A stretch of DNA of 64,000 nucleotides from Comamonas odontotermitis (GCF_020080045.1 NZ_CP083451.1:4327001-4391000), one strand, 5' to 3'; positions 51,895 through 61,414 are shown, counted from the stretch's first letter. Numbers and translations are program-made. Notes: generated by a model not told the origin, from the sequence alone.

Positions 51895-53574
51895 CTATTT
51901 TTTGAAGCTCCACACCCGCGCGCCAAGGACTCCGTGCGCAGCCAGTGCCCAATCCGAGGTGGCCGCGTCACGCAATACCCATGGGTCCCGGCCCAGACGG
52001 TGGTACTGAATGCCCAGGCCGCCCAGCAAACGCTGCCACCAATTGGGCTTGCGGTCTTCTGCGATACCACCCTGATCCAGGACACGGTGCGCAGGCAGGA
52101 TGGTCAAGGCCGTGTAGCCCTGCTCGCTGACAAGGCGTTGAACCACCGCCAGCACGTCCTCCCATCCCAGGTCTGCGAGCGCCAAGGTGGTAATCGAGGC
52201 TTGCTGGAGCCTGGAGGAAGCCTCCGGGTCGCCCGTGGCATCCACACATACCAGTTGTTGACTCGGCGATGCGTTCCGCCACTGCACCAGCAGGTCGATA
52301 TCGCGAAGATCCTGCAAGACGGCAACCAACAGTTGCGACGAAGCCGCCTTTTCGATATCTGGAATGGCGGCAATTGGAGAGAAGCTTTGGTAGATCTCGC
52401 GAATGCGTGCCTCGCATTGTGCAATGGTGAACTGCGCATCTGCAGCGCGCTGCGCAACCTGGCCGCGATGCGCCAATTGCGCCTTGGCTTCCAAAGCCTG
52501 GCGGATGGCCTCCCTCCATGCCTGCACCTGATCAGGCGCATAGCACTGCCCGGTTCCAGATTGCCCCACCACCCATGACATGCCCGAGCCATCCAGGTCC
52601 GAGGCGATGCAGGGCTTGCCGTGCTGCATGGCTTCGATCAGCACCAGCCCGAAAGCTTCGGTACGCTCGCGCGATGCCAGCGCAAAAATATCGCAGGAGT
52701 TGAACAACGCATACTTTCTCGCTTCACTCACCTGACCAAGCAACTTCACCCTGGCGCAGCCGTGGTGAGAACGCTCGCGCTCGATCAGGGCCTCCAGCTC
52801 CTTGCGTTGCTCTCCTTCGCCGGCGATCAGAAGCTGTACCTCTGCAAACCCCGCGACTGCGGATATCAGTGTATCGAAGCCTTTGTAATAGGTCAGGCGC
52901 CCTACCGAGAGAATGCGCAACTGCGCGTCGCCCCATTCCGAGACATCTTCCTCCTCTGCCTGTTGGAGTGTTTCGGTATCGAGGGGCTTGAGCCCCAACG
53001 GGATCGCCACGGTCTTGTACAGCCAGCGCTGGAGCGGCGCACTTGCAGCCATGTAGGGCGGCGATGTGGCCAGAATCGCTTCGCTGTGCTGCAGCAGCTT
53101 GGTCTCAAACGGTTTGTAGAGCTGGTAGCAGGCCTTCAGCACCGTATCCCACTCCGAAACCAGGACATCCGAGTGCCAATGCACCACCCAGGGAATGCGG
53201 CGTGCGCTTGGAATGATCAGCGGCCAGAACGCTGCATTGTTGGGCATGTGCAAATGCAGAGCTTCGGGCTTGAAGCGCTGAATGGCTTTCCACAACGCAA
53301 ACGGAAAGCCCAGTGCGATGGGCGCGAAAACAAGGGTCACCTGTACCGGCACACGGATCAGCCACTCGGGATCATCAGGCAGCGGATCACCGTGCACCAC
53401 CGCACGCGCGTCGATACCACTGGCCCGCTGCTGCTCGATCAGGTCTGCCAGGAAGGACTCCATTCCTCCGCGATAGGGCGGGTAGTACTTGCCTACATGC
53501 AGAACGCGCAGGGGCGCCTGTTCAATCTTGTCAGGAGTGTTGCGGTTTTTCCCTCGCAGCCATCGGTGCAGCAT
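51895..53574 (-). CDS. GT4 family glycosyltransferase with unassigned C-terminal domain
   Basis: 559 residues, far longer than the usual 370-400. Residues about 22-395 are a GT4 enzyme: HVGKYYPPYRGGMESFLADL, ILSVGRLTYYKGFDTLI, and EAFGLVLIEAMQHG (E-x7-E). Residues about 400-559 (SQLLVAVLQDLRDIDLLVQW..., LGIQYHRLGRDPWVLRD) form a separate domain that I cannot assign. The gene begins one base after the TAA of the TPR protein gene (TAACATG), so the two are translationally coupled. Confidence 0.85.
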   Translation of the reverse strand: MLHRWLRGKNRNTPDKIEQAPLRVLHVGKYYPPYRGGMESFLADLIEQQRASGIDARAVVHGDPLPDDPEWLIRVPVQVTLVFAPIALGFPFALWKAIQRFKPEALHLHMPNNAAFWPLIIPSARRIPWVVHWHSDVLVSEWDTVLKACYQLYKPFETKLLQHSEAILATSPPYMAASAPLQRWLYKTVAIPLGLKPLDTETLQQAEEEDVSEWGDAQLRILSVGRLTYYKGFDTLISAVAGFAEVQLLIAGEGEQRKELEALIERERSHHGCARVKLLGQVSEARKYALFNSCDIFALASRERTEAFGLVLIEAMQHGKPCIASDLDGSGMSWVVGQSGTGQCYAPDQVQAWREAIRQALEAKAQLAHRGQVAQRAADAQFTIAQCEARIREIYQSFSPIAAIPDIEKAASSQLLVAVLQDLRDIDLLVQWRNASPSQQLVCVDATGDPEASSRLQQASITTLALADLGWEDVLAVVQRLVSEQGYTALTILPAHRVLDQGGIAEDRKPNWWQRLLGGLGIQYHRLGRDPWVLRDAATSDWALAAHGVLGARVWSFKK

Positions 53575-53575
53575 G

Positions 53576-55555
53576 TTATTGGCCGGCCTTTGCCTTCATC
53601 TGTGCAAGCAGATTTCTGTAGACCGGGTTGGCGGGGTCCATCTCGCTGGCACGCTGCATGGCTGCGTATGCCTTGGCGGCATCGCCTTGCTCCCTGTATG
53701 CCAGCGCCTTGCCATAGAACGCAGGCGGATTGGGACGCCGTGCCAAAGAGGCATCGAAGATCTGCATGGCAGCCGCGAAATCCTTTTTACCGATCAAGGC
53801 AATCCCCAGGCCCACTTCAAAGCGGGTGTTGTCTGGCGCGCCCTTGAGCAACTGCTGGTAGTTCGCAATGGCGGCGTCATAGTGCCCGGTGGGAATGGCG
53901 ACCTCGGCTTGCTCCAACCATATCTGGGGAAGCAGTGCAGATTCAGGCTGCAGGCTCAGTGCCTTGGCATAGCTTTGGTAGGCTTGCTCCAGTTGCTGTG
54001 TCTGCTTGTAAGCCGTTGCCTGGTGGTAGGCCAGCGCTGCGTTTTGAAAGCCTTGCTTCTCGGCCTCGGCAAATGCCTGCAGCGCTTCCGGATAGCGCTT
54101 GAGCAGCTCCAGAGCCATGCCGCGGTTGAACTGCGCAGAACCTAGCGGCTCCTTGAGTGCGACGGCCTTCTCGAAATCCTGCAGCGACTGCTCGTAGTTC
54201 AGGTTTTCCAGCAGATACGCACCCCGGTTGTTGAACGGACGCCAGCGACCAAAAGCGTTGAACGGCGCCTGCATGTCCACTTTCTGCGCTGCATCCGTCC
54301 AGGCGGTATAGGCGTTCTTGAAGGTGAGGTTGCGCTCCACCGCGAGGCCCGTCAGGCCCATGCCCACGACAAAGGCCACGGCCACCATGGCCTTGCGCGG
54401 GAGATGCAGCAGCACCAGCGCCAGCAAGGCTGGCAGGAACATCGCCCAGATGTAGCTGCGATACAGAACAAATGGATCCTGCAGCCAGGCGGTGACGAAT
54501 TCGGTGCTGAACAGAATCGCGGTGCACAGCAGCACCAGGCCCACCAGGCCCCAGCCATCACGGCGGCGCAGCAGCAAGCACAGACTACCAACCAGCACAG
54601 CCAGATAACCCACCGCCCCCAGCCAATGGGGCCAGCTGGAATAGCCAAGCGGGAACACCGGCCGCAGATCAATTGCCATCCACTGCACATTGGGCAGCAG
54701 CCACAGCAGCCCGTAATTGAAGAAGAGCGTTGCCTGGTTCATCAGGCTCAGGGGATAGATGGATGGCGTGATACCGGGGTACAGCTTTTCCAGCAGATGC
54801 ACATAGGCCCACGATGTGTCATCGGTTGCCACTGCGCCCACAAAGGCGCCCAGTCGCGGCCACAGAACTACCGTGAACACGCCCATCACTACGGCGATGG
54901 CGACCACGGTACCCGCGATCACTTTCCAGGAGGGTCGCTTCACAAAAATATAGAGCGGCAGGGCCAGGGCGGGCAACACCACGGCATGCTCCTTGCTAAG
55001 CAGTGCAAACACGGTGCATAGCAGCGCCAGCAAGGCCCATTTGATGCCTCCGCCGGCAAGCGCCCTGACAAAGGTCCAGCAGGCCAGCGCGGCAAACAGG
55101 GTCATCATCACCATGCTGCGCTGAACCAGGTAGCCCACGGCATAGACGGCCATGGGATGCACCGCAAACAAGGCCACCGCCGCAAAGATGGCAATCCGGC
55201 GATTGGTATCGAAACCGGGTTCTGCCAGGGTTTCTTCAGAAAAGCGAACGTGCTTGAACAACTCGGTCACCAGCAGCCAGATCGCATAGCAGCTTGCCAG
55301 GTGCAGCAGCACGTTGACCGCGCGCTGCACGACAAAGCTGTCTCCGAACAGAGCCTGCACCCACACAAAGCTGCCATAGGACAGCATGCGCACTTTCAAC
55401 TGTGCCAGGTTGCCATAGGCGCCAAAGATGGTGCCGTCGGTGAAGCGGTTGTCATCGAACACCAGGCCGTTATGGAGCCCGACCCCATAGATGACGCCCA
55501 CGGCCAGGAGACTCGCCACGATTCCCAGAAACCAGAACAGTTTTGTTTTTTGCAT
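53576..55555 (-). CDS. Membrane protein with N-terminal GT-C-like part and C-terminal TPR repeats
   Basis: A 659-residue protein. The first helix is FWFLGIVASLLAVGVIYGVG, then the periplasmic loop GLVFDDNRFTDGTIFGAYG has an acidic pair as in GT-C transferases and TMTC proteins. About ten to twelve helices follow to residue 420. The remainder is TPR-like (AQFNRGMALELLKRYPEALQ, ALAYHQATAYKQTQQLEQAY, ARRPNPPAFYGKALAYREQG). This order matches TMTC-like O-mannosyltransferases and some bacterial oligosaccharide-handling proteins. The substrate is unknown. Confidence 0.65.
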   Translation of the reverse strand: MQKTKLFWFLGIVASLLAVGVIYGVGLHNGLVFDDNRFTDGTIFGAYGNLAQLKVRMLSYGSFVWVQALFGDSFVVQRAVNVLLHLASCYAIWLLVTELFKHVRFSEETLAEPGFDTNRRIAIFAAVALFAVHPMAVYAVGYLVQRSMVMMTLFAALACWTFVRALAGGGIKWALLALLCTVFALLSKEHAVVLPALALPLYIFVKRPSWKVIAGTVVAIAVVMGVFTVVLWPRLGAFVGAVATDDTSWAYVHLLEKLYPGITPSIYPLSLMNQATLFFNYGLLWLLPNVQWMAIDLRPVFPLGYSSWPHWLGAVGYLAVLVGSLCLLLRRRDGWGLVGLVLLCTAILFSTEFVTAWLQDPFVLYRSYIWAMFLPALLALVLLHLPRKAMVAVAFVVGMGLTGLAVERNLTFKNAYTAWTDAAQKVDMQAPFNAFGRWRPFNNRGAYLLENLNYEQSLQDFEKAVALKEPLGSAQFNRGMALELLKRYPEALQAFAEAEKQGFQNAALAYHQATAYKQTQQLEQAYQSYAKALSLQPESALLPQIWLEQAEVAIPTGHYDAAIANYQQLLKGAPDNTRFEVGLGIALIGKKDFAAAMQIFDASLARRPNPPAFYGKALAYREQGDAAKAYAAMQRASEMDPANPVYRNLLAQMKAKAGQ

Positions 55556-55691
55556 CGTCGATACGGCTAAGAAAATGCCCCATGAGCAAGCCCTGGGGCA
55601 GTTTGGACCAGCACCACCATGTGCCTTCAAACCATTTTAGAGGACTTCTGCGCGCGCCTTGCATCCAGGCTGACCGCATGCAAACACAGTC

Positions 55692-56093
55692 CTAGCCCAG
55701 ATTTTTGTTACCGTATGCGCAAAAACCCGGCTTGGGACCCTTCTTGGGGTGCAGGCGGCAGGTTTCGGGGCGTTTTTCATACACCGTGCACATGCGCGTG
55801 GTGGGGTGCAGAAAATTGCAATCTCCCCCTGCCCGCCGCGCCATGGTGAAAATATTGTGCTTGGGGTTGTAGTGGTCAATCAACCTGGCCTTGAGCAGGC
55901 GCTTGGCTATCAGCTTGTGGTCGACATTGTCCACCTCGAACGGGTCCACCAGTTCCAGCCGCACCAGGTCCGGCAGTTGCACTTCCAGCGGCATGGTGCA
56001 GCAATTGGCCGCGCAACTGTCACACATACCGGGCTTGTATTTGCTCCAGGTATCCAGCCGGTCCACATCGACTACGCGGATGGAAGATTTCAT
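55692..56093 (-). CDS. YkgJ family cysteine cluster protein
   Basis: A 133-residue protein with the YkgJ pattern: GMCDSCAANCC, then GGDCNF, CTVYEKRPETCRLHP and FCAYGN. These eight or so Cys residues are thought to bind zinc or an iron-sulfur cluster; the function is not established. Its ATG overlaps the TGA of the Rieske gene upstream, so the two are coupled. Confidence 0.88.
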   Translation of the reverse strand: MKSSIRVVDVDRLDTWSKYKPGMCDSCAANCCTMPLEVQLPDLVRLELVDPFEVDNVDHKLIAKRLLKARLIDHYNPKHNIFTMARRAGGDCNFLHPTTRMCTVYEKRPETCRLHPKKGPKPGFCAYGNKNLG

Positions 56094-56455
56094 CGCGCCG
56101 CCCCATTCGCCTGCAACCAGATCTGTCCATCCCGCTCCTCCACCGGCACCGCATCAAGGTGCGAGCCACGGCATGGCCCGCCCACGCAAGCGCCGGTGTT
56201 GGGCTGGTAGATCGCACCATGGTAGGGGCAGAGAATGAACTGGCGACCGCTTTCGAGCACATCGCCATCAAAATCCATAGGGACGCTGGCGTGCTGGCAT
56301 TCGTTGATCCAGCCATGCAAGCTGCCCTGCCAACGAATGACAAAGGCCTTCTGGCCATTGGGCAGTTGAAAAAGGATTGGTTTTCCGTTGTCCACCAGAT
56401 CGGCACTGCTGCCAATCGGGTCGGTGGCGTCAAAAAGAATCGTGGCGTCGCTCAT
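56090..56455 (-). CDS. Rieske [2Fe-2S] domain protein
   Basis: A 121-residue stand-alone Rieske protein. The cluster ligands are Cys-x-His in NECQHASVPM and Cys-x2-His in ILCPYHGAIYQPNTG, separated by 19-20 residues. No membrane helix is seen, so it is a soluble ferredoxin-like electron carrier or a small oxygenase component. The ATG at 56455 (MSDATIL) is chosen; the longer frame to 56509 lacks homology. Pairing with a Cys-cluster protein hints at a shared metal-centre role. Confidence 0.85.
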   Translation of the reverse strand: MSDATILFDATDPIGSSADLVDNGKPILFQLPNGQKAFVIRWQGSLHGWINECQHASVPMDFDGDVLESGRQFILCPYHGAIYQPNTGACVGGPCRGSHLDAVPVEERDGQIWLQANGAAR

Positions 56456-56532
56456 GCTGTTGAGAAGGTGCGGGTCTGATATGGCAAAAAACATCCCGGC
56501 CAGGTTCACACTGCGCCGGGAGATGTTGCCTC

Positions 56533-56582
56533 AAAATAGATAGCAAATTGCGCATACTCTGCCTGCGCCAGCCCGCTATTTT
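56533..56582. repeat. AT-edged palindrome between M20 peptidase and Rieske genes
   Basis: AAAATAG (56533-56539) and CTATTTT (56576-56582) are perfect outer arms, with a TGCGCA/TGCGC core. It lies eight bases after the end of the M20 gene on the minus strand and could also act as its terminator. Confidence 0.55.
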
Positions 56583-56590
56583 AAGAAAAT

Positions 56591-58066
56591 TCAGCCCTGC
56601 ACCTCCGCAGGCATGCTGGCAATCACCTGCGCCACTGCGGCCGTCAGTTTTTTGGCATACGGCACATGCAGGAACTCATTGGGGCCGTGGGCATTGCTCT
56701 TGGGTCCGAGCACCCCGCACACCATCATCTGCGCCTTGGGGAAACCTGCGCTCAGCATGCCCATCAGGGGAATGGAGCCCCCCTGGCCGATGAAACCGCA
56801 GTCAGCGCCAAAGTAGGAGCGGCTGGAGCGGTTGAGCGCGTTCAGGAACCATTCATCGGTACTGGGCGCATTCCAGCCGTTGGCACCGCTGGCACCTTCC
56901 CAGGTGACCTTGGCCTGGTACGGCGCATTGTCTTCCAGCAGGCCCTTCAGCTCCTGCATGCACTGCACCGCATCCACCAGTGGAGGCAGGCGCAGGCTGA
57001 GCTTGAATGCGGTGTAGGGACGCAGCACATTGCCCGCGTCCTGCAATGCTGGCAGGCCTTCTGCACCGGTGACCGACAGCGTGGGCTCCCAGGTGCGCTT
57101 GAGCAGTGCCTGCGTGGGGTCGGTCGTGGTGGGCAGCGCAAACAGGCTGGAGCCATTGCAATCAAAGTGCGCCCAGGGGAAGCGCTTGTACAGTTCATCG
57201 CCCAGAATGGCAGCGGTGGCCTGTGCCTGGGCCAGACGCTCGGCAGGTACCTGGCAATGAAAGCTCTCGGGCAGCAGACGCCCGGTCTTGCTGTCTTCCA
57301 GACGGTCGAGTACCTGTCGCATGATGCGGAATGACGAGGGCACCACGCCCGACGCGTCTCCCGAGTGCACGCCTTCGGTCAGGATCTCGACCTTCAGAGT
57401 ACCGGCCACCATGCCGCGCAGGCTGGTGGTGAGCCACAACTGGTCGTAGTTTCCGGCGCCGCTGTCCAGGCAGATCACCAGACCCACATCGCCCAGGCGC
57501 GGCTTGAGCATGTCGATATAGGCGGGCAGATCACCCGAGCCGCTTTCTTCGCAGGTCTCGATCAGGCCGACAATGCGCGGGTGCGGCACATTCTGGCGCT
57601 TGAGCTCCTGCACCGCAGCAATGCTGGCGTAGGTGGCATAGCCGTCGTCGGCGCCACCTCGGCCGTACAGCTTGCCGTCTTCATACTTTGGTGTCCAGGG
57701 GCCCAGATCGCTGCGCCAGCCCGAAAACTCCGGCTGCTTGTCCAGATGACCGTACATCAACACCGTCTGCTGGTTGCCAGCTTGTGTAGCGGGTACTTCG
57801 AAGAACAGCACCGGCGTGCGGCCTGGAATGCGAACCACTTCCAGCTTCAGGCCGTCCACCTTCTGTGCCTCGACCCAGGTGGCGGCATTGCGCACCACGG
57901 TGTCGAGGAAACCGTGCTTTTCCCATTCGCCGTCGAAACCGGGCGACTTGGCCGGAATGGCGATATAGTCGGTCAGCTGGCGCAGAATATCCTTGTCCCA
58001 CTGCTCGCTGATATGGCTGAGCGCGGGATCGGCCTGCAGGTTGGAAGCGTCAATGCGGGCATTCAT
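56591..58066 (-). CDS. M20 family dipeptidase/peptidase
   Basis: A 491-residue M20 metallopeptidase of the CNDP/dipeptidase group. The metal and catalytic motifs are LMYGHLDKQPEFSGW, LYGRGGADDGYATYAS and ETCEESGSGDLPAYI; GVHSGDASGVVPSSF is in the lid domain and GGSIPLMGML near the end. No signal peptide is visible, so it is cytoplasmic. It hydrolyses dipeptides or N-acyl amino acids, exact substrate unknown. It stands alone, with a palindrome after its stop. Confidence 0.88.
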   Translation of the reverse strand: MNARIDASNLQADPALSHISEQWDKDILRQLTDYIAIPAKSPGFDGEWEKHGFLDTVVRNAATWVEAQKVDGLKLEVVRIPGRTPVLFFEVPATQAGNQQTVLMYGHLDKQPEFSGWRSDLGPWTPKYEDGKLYGRGGADDGYATYASIAAVQELKRQNVPHPRIVGLIETCEESGSGDLPAYIDMLKPRLGDVGLVICLDSGAGNYDQLWLTTSLRGMVAGTLKVEILTEGVHSGDASGVVPSSFRIMRQVLDRLEDSKTGRLLPESFHCQVPAERLAQAQATAAILGDELYKRFPWAHFDCNGSSLFALPTTTDPTQALLKRTWEPTLSVTGAEGLPALQDAGNVLRPYTAFKLSLRLPPLVDAVQCMQELKGLLEDNAPYQAKVTWEGASGANGWNAPSTDEWFLNALNRSSRSYFGADCGFIGQGGSIPLMGMLSAGFPKAQMMVCGVLGPKSNAHGPNEFLHVPYAKKLTAAVAQVIASMPAEVQG

Positions 58067-58207
58067 GGGGTGGTCTCCTGATCGTGCTGCGCTTGCTGGC
58101 GCATGAAGGCCTCAAGGGTACCAGCCCTGGCGCGGAAAGATCGCTTTTCCCCGGCAAACCCCTGCTTTGGAGGCAAGCAAATGGCGATTGGGGCCACCAG
58201 CCCTGGC

Positions 58208-59428
58208 TCAAGCCCGGCTTTCCCGCCAAAGCGGCGTACTGCTTTCCGCGGGCGGCACCGGCAGCTGGCGGTGCATGACAACGCAATTGCGCCCGGACGC
58301 CTTGGCACGGTACATGGCACTGTCCGCCGCCTCCAGCAGTGTCTCCCATGGAGTATGTGCTCCCACGGCGCCTGCAAAACCGCCAATGCTGACCGTCACC
58401 TGCAGCGCATGGCCTTTGATGAGCACGCTCGATGAGCGCACGGCCAGAATCAGTCGCTCAGCAAGAATCTGTGCCTCCTCCATGCCTGTGCCGGGGCAGA
58501 CGATCACGAACTCTTCCCCACCGAAGCGCCCGAGATACACATCCGAGCGCACATTGCTGGCCAGCACCCGGCTGACATGGCGCAGCACCTTGTCGCCGGA
58601 GATATGACCATGCGTGTCATTCACCCGCTTGAAATGGTCCACATCGATCAGCAGCAATGCCAGAGGATGGGCCTGGCGGCCAGCATCCTTAATGCAATGC
58701 TCCAGCGCCCTCACCAGAGCGCGGCGGTTGAGCATACGGGTGAGAGGGTCCCGCAGCGCAGCGCGGCGGCTTCGGGCTTCGCGCCGATCCTGCACCATGC
58801 GCATGAAGCCCAGGGTCAGTAGCAACATCACCACCACGTTCAGCGCCGTGCGCGCCCAGTACCACAGCAGAGGCTGCTCCATGGGCGCCGCCTCCTGCGG
58901 CAGACCTTGGCTAGGCCCGCATTGCAGATAGAGCACGCCAGCCAGGAAAACCCCCAGCGCCACACACAGCATGCGGTAACCAGTGCCCAGGCGCAAAGCC
59001 CGCATGCGCCACAATTCCAGCGCCAGCCAGCCCAGTTGAATGGCAAACACTGCGTGCATGGCATAGAGCAGCACAGGTGCCAGCTCTGCCCCCAGCGTCA
59101 GGCTGCCAAGCGGCAAGACAGCGGCAGGCGCCAGCATGAGCCAGCGCCAATCGGTGTCGAGTTGGCGAAACTGGCGCAGCGCCATGACGAGGCAGCCCAG
59201 CACGGCACTGAACAGGCAACTGACCAGCAGGCCGCTCCACCGTGCCGCCGGTGGCGACAGCATCTGCACAGCGGCCAGCAAGCCCACCAGCAGCATGGCC
59301 AGCGCCACTGCCCCCAGGCCCTTGCGCCAGCCCTTGCGCCCCAGCACGACAATAGAGGTCACCGCCGACAAGGCGGTCATTCCCACCATCAGCCACATCA
59401 GCGCAACACTTACCAAGCCCCAATCCAT
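58208..59428 (-). CDS. Membrane-anchored diguanylate cyclase (GGDEF domain)
   Basis: A 406-residue protein. About six to seven N-terminal helices (SVALMWLMVGMTALSAVTSI onward) are followed by a GGDEF domain from about residue 225. The active-site loop is GGEEF at 303-307 (LGRFGGEEFVIV), a functional variant, with DPLTRMLNRRAL and LLLIDVDHFKRVND as the conserved helix and metal-binding strand. The inhibitory RxxD motif is not at its usual place (VRSD instead). Synthesis of c-di-GMP in response to a membrane-sensed cue is inferred. The ATG at 59428 is preferred over a TTG at 59440. Confidence 0.88.
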   Translation of the reverse strand: MDWGLVSVALMWLMVGMTALSAVTSIVVLGRKGWRKGLGAVALAMLLVGLLAAVQMLSPPAARWSGLLVSCLFSAVLGCLVMALRQFRQLDTDWRWLMLAPAAVLPLGSLTLGAELAPVLLYAMHAVFAIQLGWLALELWRMRALRLGTGYRMLCVALGVFLAGVLYLQCGPSQGLPQEAAPMEQPLLWYWARTALNVVVMLLLTLGFMRMVQDRREARSRRAALRDPLTRMLNRRALVRALEHCIKDAGRQAHPLALLLIDVDHFKRVNDTHGHISGDKVLRHVSRVLASNVRSDVYLGRFGGEEFVIVCPGTGMEEAQILAERLILAVRSSSVLIKGHALQVTVSIGGFAGAVGAHTPWETLLEAADSAMYRAKASGRNCVVMHRQLPVPPAESSTPLWRESRA

Positions 59429-59643
59429 AAACCAGAACAAATAATTGTCGTTATTAATAAATTGTAGCTATTAATAATTTACCGTGACATTGCTCTCGCT
59501 GTGAATCGTGCTAAGCGGCCTCAAAAAAAAATGTCGTATCTCCCTCGCACCGCTGCAATGGCTTTGCGGTACGGGGGACAAGGGGAGTGCATCGCGGTGT
59601 AGCGCCAAACCGATAGCTTGTAGTCGGCAAGGGCTGCCACAGC

Positions 59644-60228
59644 TCAGGCGTGCTCGAAGTGGAACACCGCCGTGCCCGCCAGCGCATTGGGCAGCAGGCG
59701 CTGCACATGGCCGTTTTGCAGACCGAAGCTGTCCAGAATGCGCAGCTTGTTCTTGATGGCCAGCACCTCGAAGTCCTTGAAGGTGCCGACGCGGATATTG
59801 GGCGTGTCGTACCACTGGTAAGGCAGGCGCTTGGTCACCGGCATGCGGCCCTGCAGAATCGAGAGGCGGTTGGGCCAGTGCGCAAAGTTGGGAAAGGCCA
59901 CCACGCCCTGCTTGCCGATGCGCGCGGTCTCGCGCAGCATCACTTCGGCATTGCGCAAGTGCTGCAAGGTGTCGATCTGCAGCACCACATCAAAGCTGTT
60001 GTCCTCGAAGATGGCCAGGCCGTCTTCCAGATTGAGCTGCAACACATTGACGCCACGGCGCACGCAGGCCAGCACATTGGCATCGTCGTACTCAATGCCG
60101 TAGCCGGTGCAACCGCGCTCTGCCTGTAGATGGGCCAGCAGGCTGCCGTCGCCACAACCCAGGTCGAGCACGCGCGAGCCTGGGGGTATCAGTGAGGCAA
60201 TGGCGCGCAGGGTGGATTTTTCGGTCAT
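59644..60228 (-). CDS. metW: Methionine biosynthesis protein MetW (methyltransferase-like)
   Basis: A 194-residue Rossmann-fold protein. SAM-binding motif I is [18 protein letters not shown], followed by [19 protein letters not shown] and [15 protein letters not shown], the MetW pattern. Family knowledge: MetW activates or partners MetX in homoserine acylation in many proteobacteria. The ATG overlaps the metX TGA (ATGA, 60225-60228). Confidence 0.92.
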   Translation of the reverse strand: MTEKSTLRAIASLIPPGSRVLDLGCGDGSLLAHLQAERGCTGYGIEYDDANVLACVRRGVNVLQLNLEDGLAIFEDNSFDVVLQIDTLQHLRNAEVMLRETARIGKQGVVAFPNFAHWPNRLSILQGRMPVTKRLPYQWYDTPNIRVGTFKDFEVLAIKNKLRILDSFGLQNGHVQRLLPNALAGTAVFHFEHA

Positions 60229-61379
60229 GCGGCCTCCTTGGTGGCTGGTGCCGTGTTCAGTTCGTTGGCAATGTTCTCAAAATAGGAGCGCATCACGCCC
60301 ATGTAGCGGGCGTCATCGAGCAAGAACGCGTCATGGCCGTGCGGGGCGTCGATCTCGGCATAGCTCACGGTACAGCGGTTGTCGAGCAAGGCTTTGACGA
60401 TTTCTCGGCTGCGCGCAGGCGAAAACCGCCAATCCGTCGTAAAGCTCACCAGCATGAACTTGGCCTTGGCCACGGCGAGCGACTGGGTCAGGTCGCCACC
60501 ATCTGCCTTGGCGGGGTCGAAATAATCGAGCGCGCGGGTGATCAGCAGGTAGGTGTTGGCGTCGAAGTAGTCGCTGAACTTGTCGCCCTGGTAGCGCAGA
60601 TAGCTCTCGATCTGAAATTCCACGTCCTGCGTGCTGTACTTCAGGTCCATGCCCTCGCGCAGCTGGCGGCCGAACTTCTGGTTCATCACGTCGTCGCTCA
60701 GATACGTGATGTGGCCGATCATGCGTGCAATGCGCAGGCCGCGCTTGGGCACCACGCGGTGCTCGTAGAAGTGGCCGCCGTGAAAATCCGGGTCGGTCAC
60801 GATGGCGCGGCGCGCCACTTCGTTGAAGGCAATGTTCTCGGCGCTCAGGCACGGCGCACTCGCCACGACCACCGCGTGGCGCATGCGTTCAGGGTGCTGC
60901 AGCGTCCACGACAGCGCCTGCATGCCGCCCAGGCTGCCGCCCAGCACGGCTGCCAGCTGCGTGACGCCCAGGCGATCGAGCAGACGCGCCTGGGCGTTGA
61001 CCCAGTCTTCCACCGTCATCACCGGAAAATCTGCCCCGTACACCTTGCCGGTATCGGGGTTGATGTGCATGGGCCCGGTCGAGCCAAAGCAGGAGCCGAG
61101 GTTGTTGACGCCGATGACAAAGAATTTGTTGGTATCGACCGCCTTGCCCGGTCCGATCATGTTGTCCCACCAGCCCTCGCTCTTGGGCTGGCCTTCATAG
61201 CTGCCAGCCACGTGGTGCGATGCGTTGAGCGCATGGCACACCAAAATGGCGTTGGACCTGTCGGCATTCAACTCGCCATAGGTCTCGAAAGCCAGGTGGT
61301 AATCGCGGATGGAAGCGCCACTTTTGAGGGGGAGCGCCTCCGGGAAATGCATTGATTGAGGTGTCGCAACAAATGACAT
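60225..61379 (-). CDS. metX: Homoserine O-acyltransferase MetX
   Basis: A 384-residue alpha/beta hydrolase-fold acyltransferase. The nucleophile Ser is in [14 protein letters not shown], the Asp in [12 protein letters not shown], and the His in [10 protein letters not shown]. It acylates homoserine in the first committed methionine step; acetyl or succinyl specificity cannot be decided here, and beta-proteobacterial MetX enzymes are not uniform. The ATG at 61379 (MSFVATPQ) has no ribosome-site motif; a hairpin ends six bases upstream of it. Confidence 0.92.
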   Translation of the reverse strand: MSFVATPQSMHFPEALPLKSGASIRDYHLAFETYGELNADRSNAILVCHALNASHHVAGSYEGQPKSEGWWDNMIGPGKAVDTNKFFVIGVNNLGSCFGSTGPMHINPDTGKVYGADFPVMTVEDWVNAQARLLDRLGVTQLAAVLGGSLGGMQALSWTLQHPERMRHAVVVASAPCLSAENIAFNEVARRAIVTDPDFHGGHFYEHRVVPKRGLRIARMIGHITYLSDDVMNQKFGRQLREGMDLKYSTQDVEFQIESYLRYQGDKFSDYFDANTYLLITRALDYFDPAKADGGDLTQSLAVAKAKFMLVSFTTDWRFSPARSREIVKALLDNRCTVSYAEIDAPHGHDAFLLDDARYMGVMRSYFENIANELNTAPATKEAA

Positions 61380-61385
61380 AAGAAA

Positions 61386-61414
61386 ACCCGGCAACGCTAA
61401 AAACGAGGCCGGGT
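61386..61414 (-). promoter_or_regulatory. Terminator-like hairpin abutting the metX start
   Basis: On the minus strand ACCCGGC and GCCGGGT (7-bp arms) enclose a 15-base loop and are followed by TTTTCTTATG, the ATG being that of metX. It could be the terminator of the upstream Lrp gene, or an attenuator or leader structure controlling metX. I do not recognise a known SAM riboswitch class in the 154-bp gap. Confidence 0.5.
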
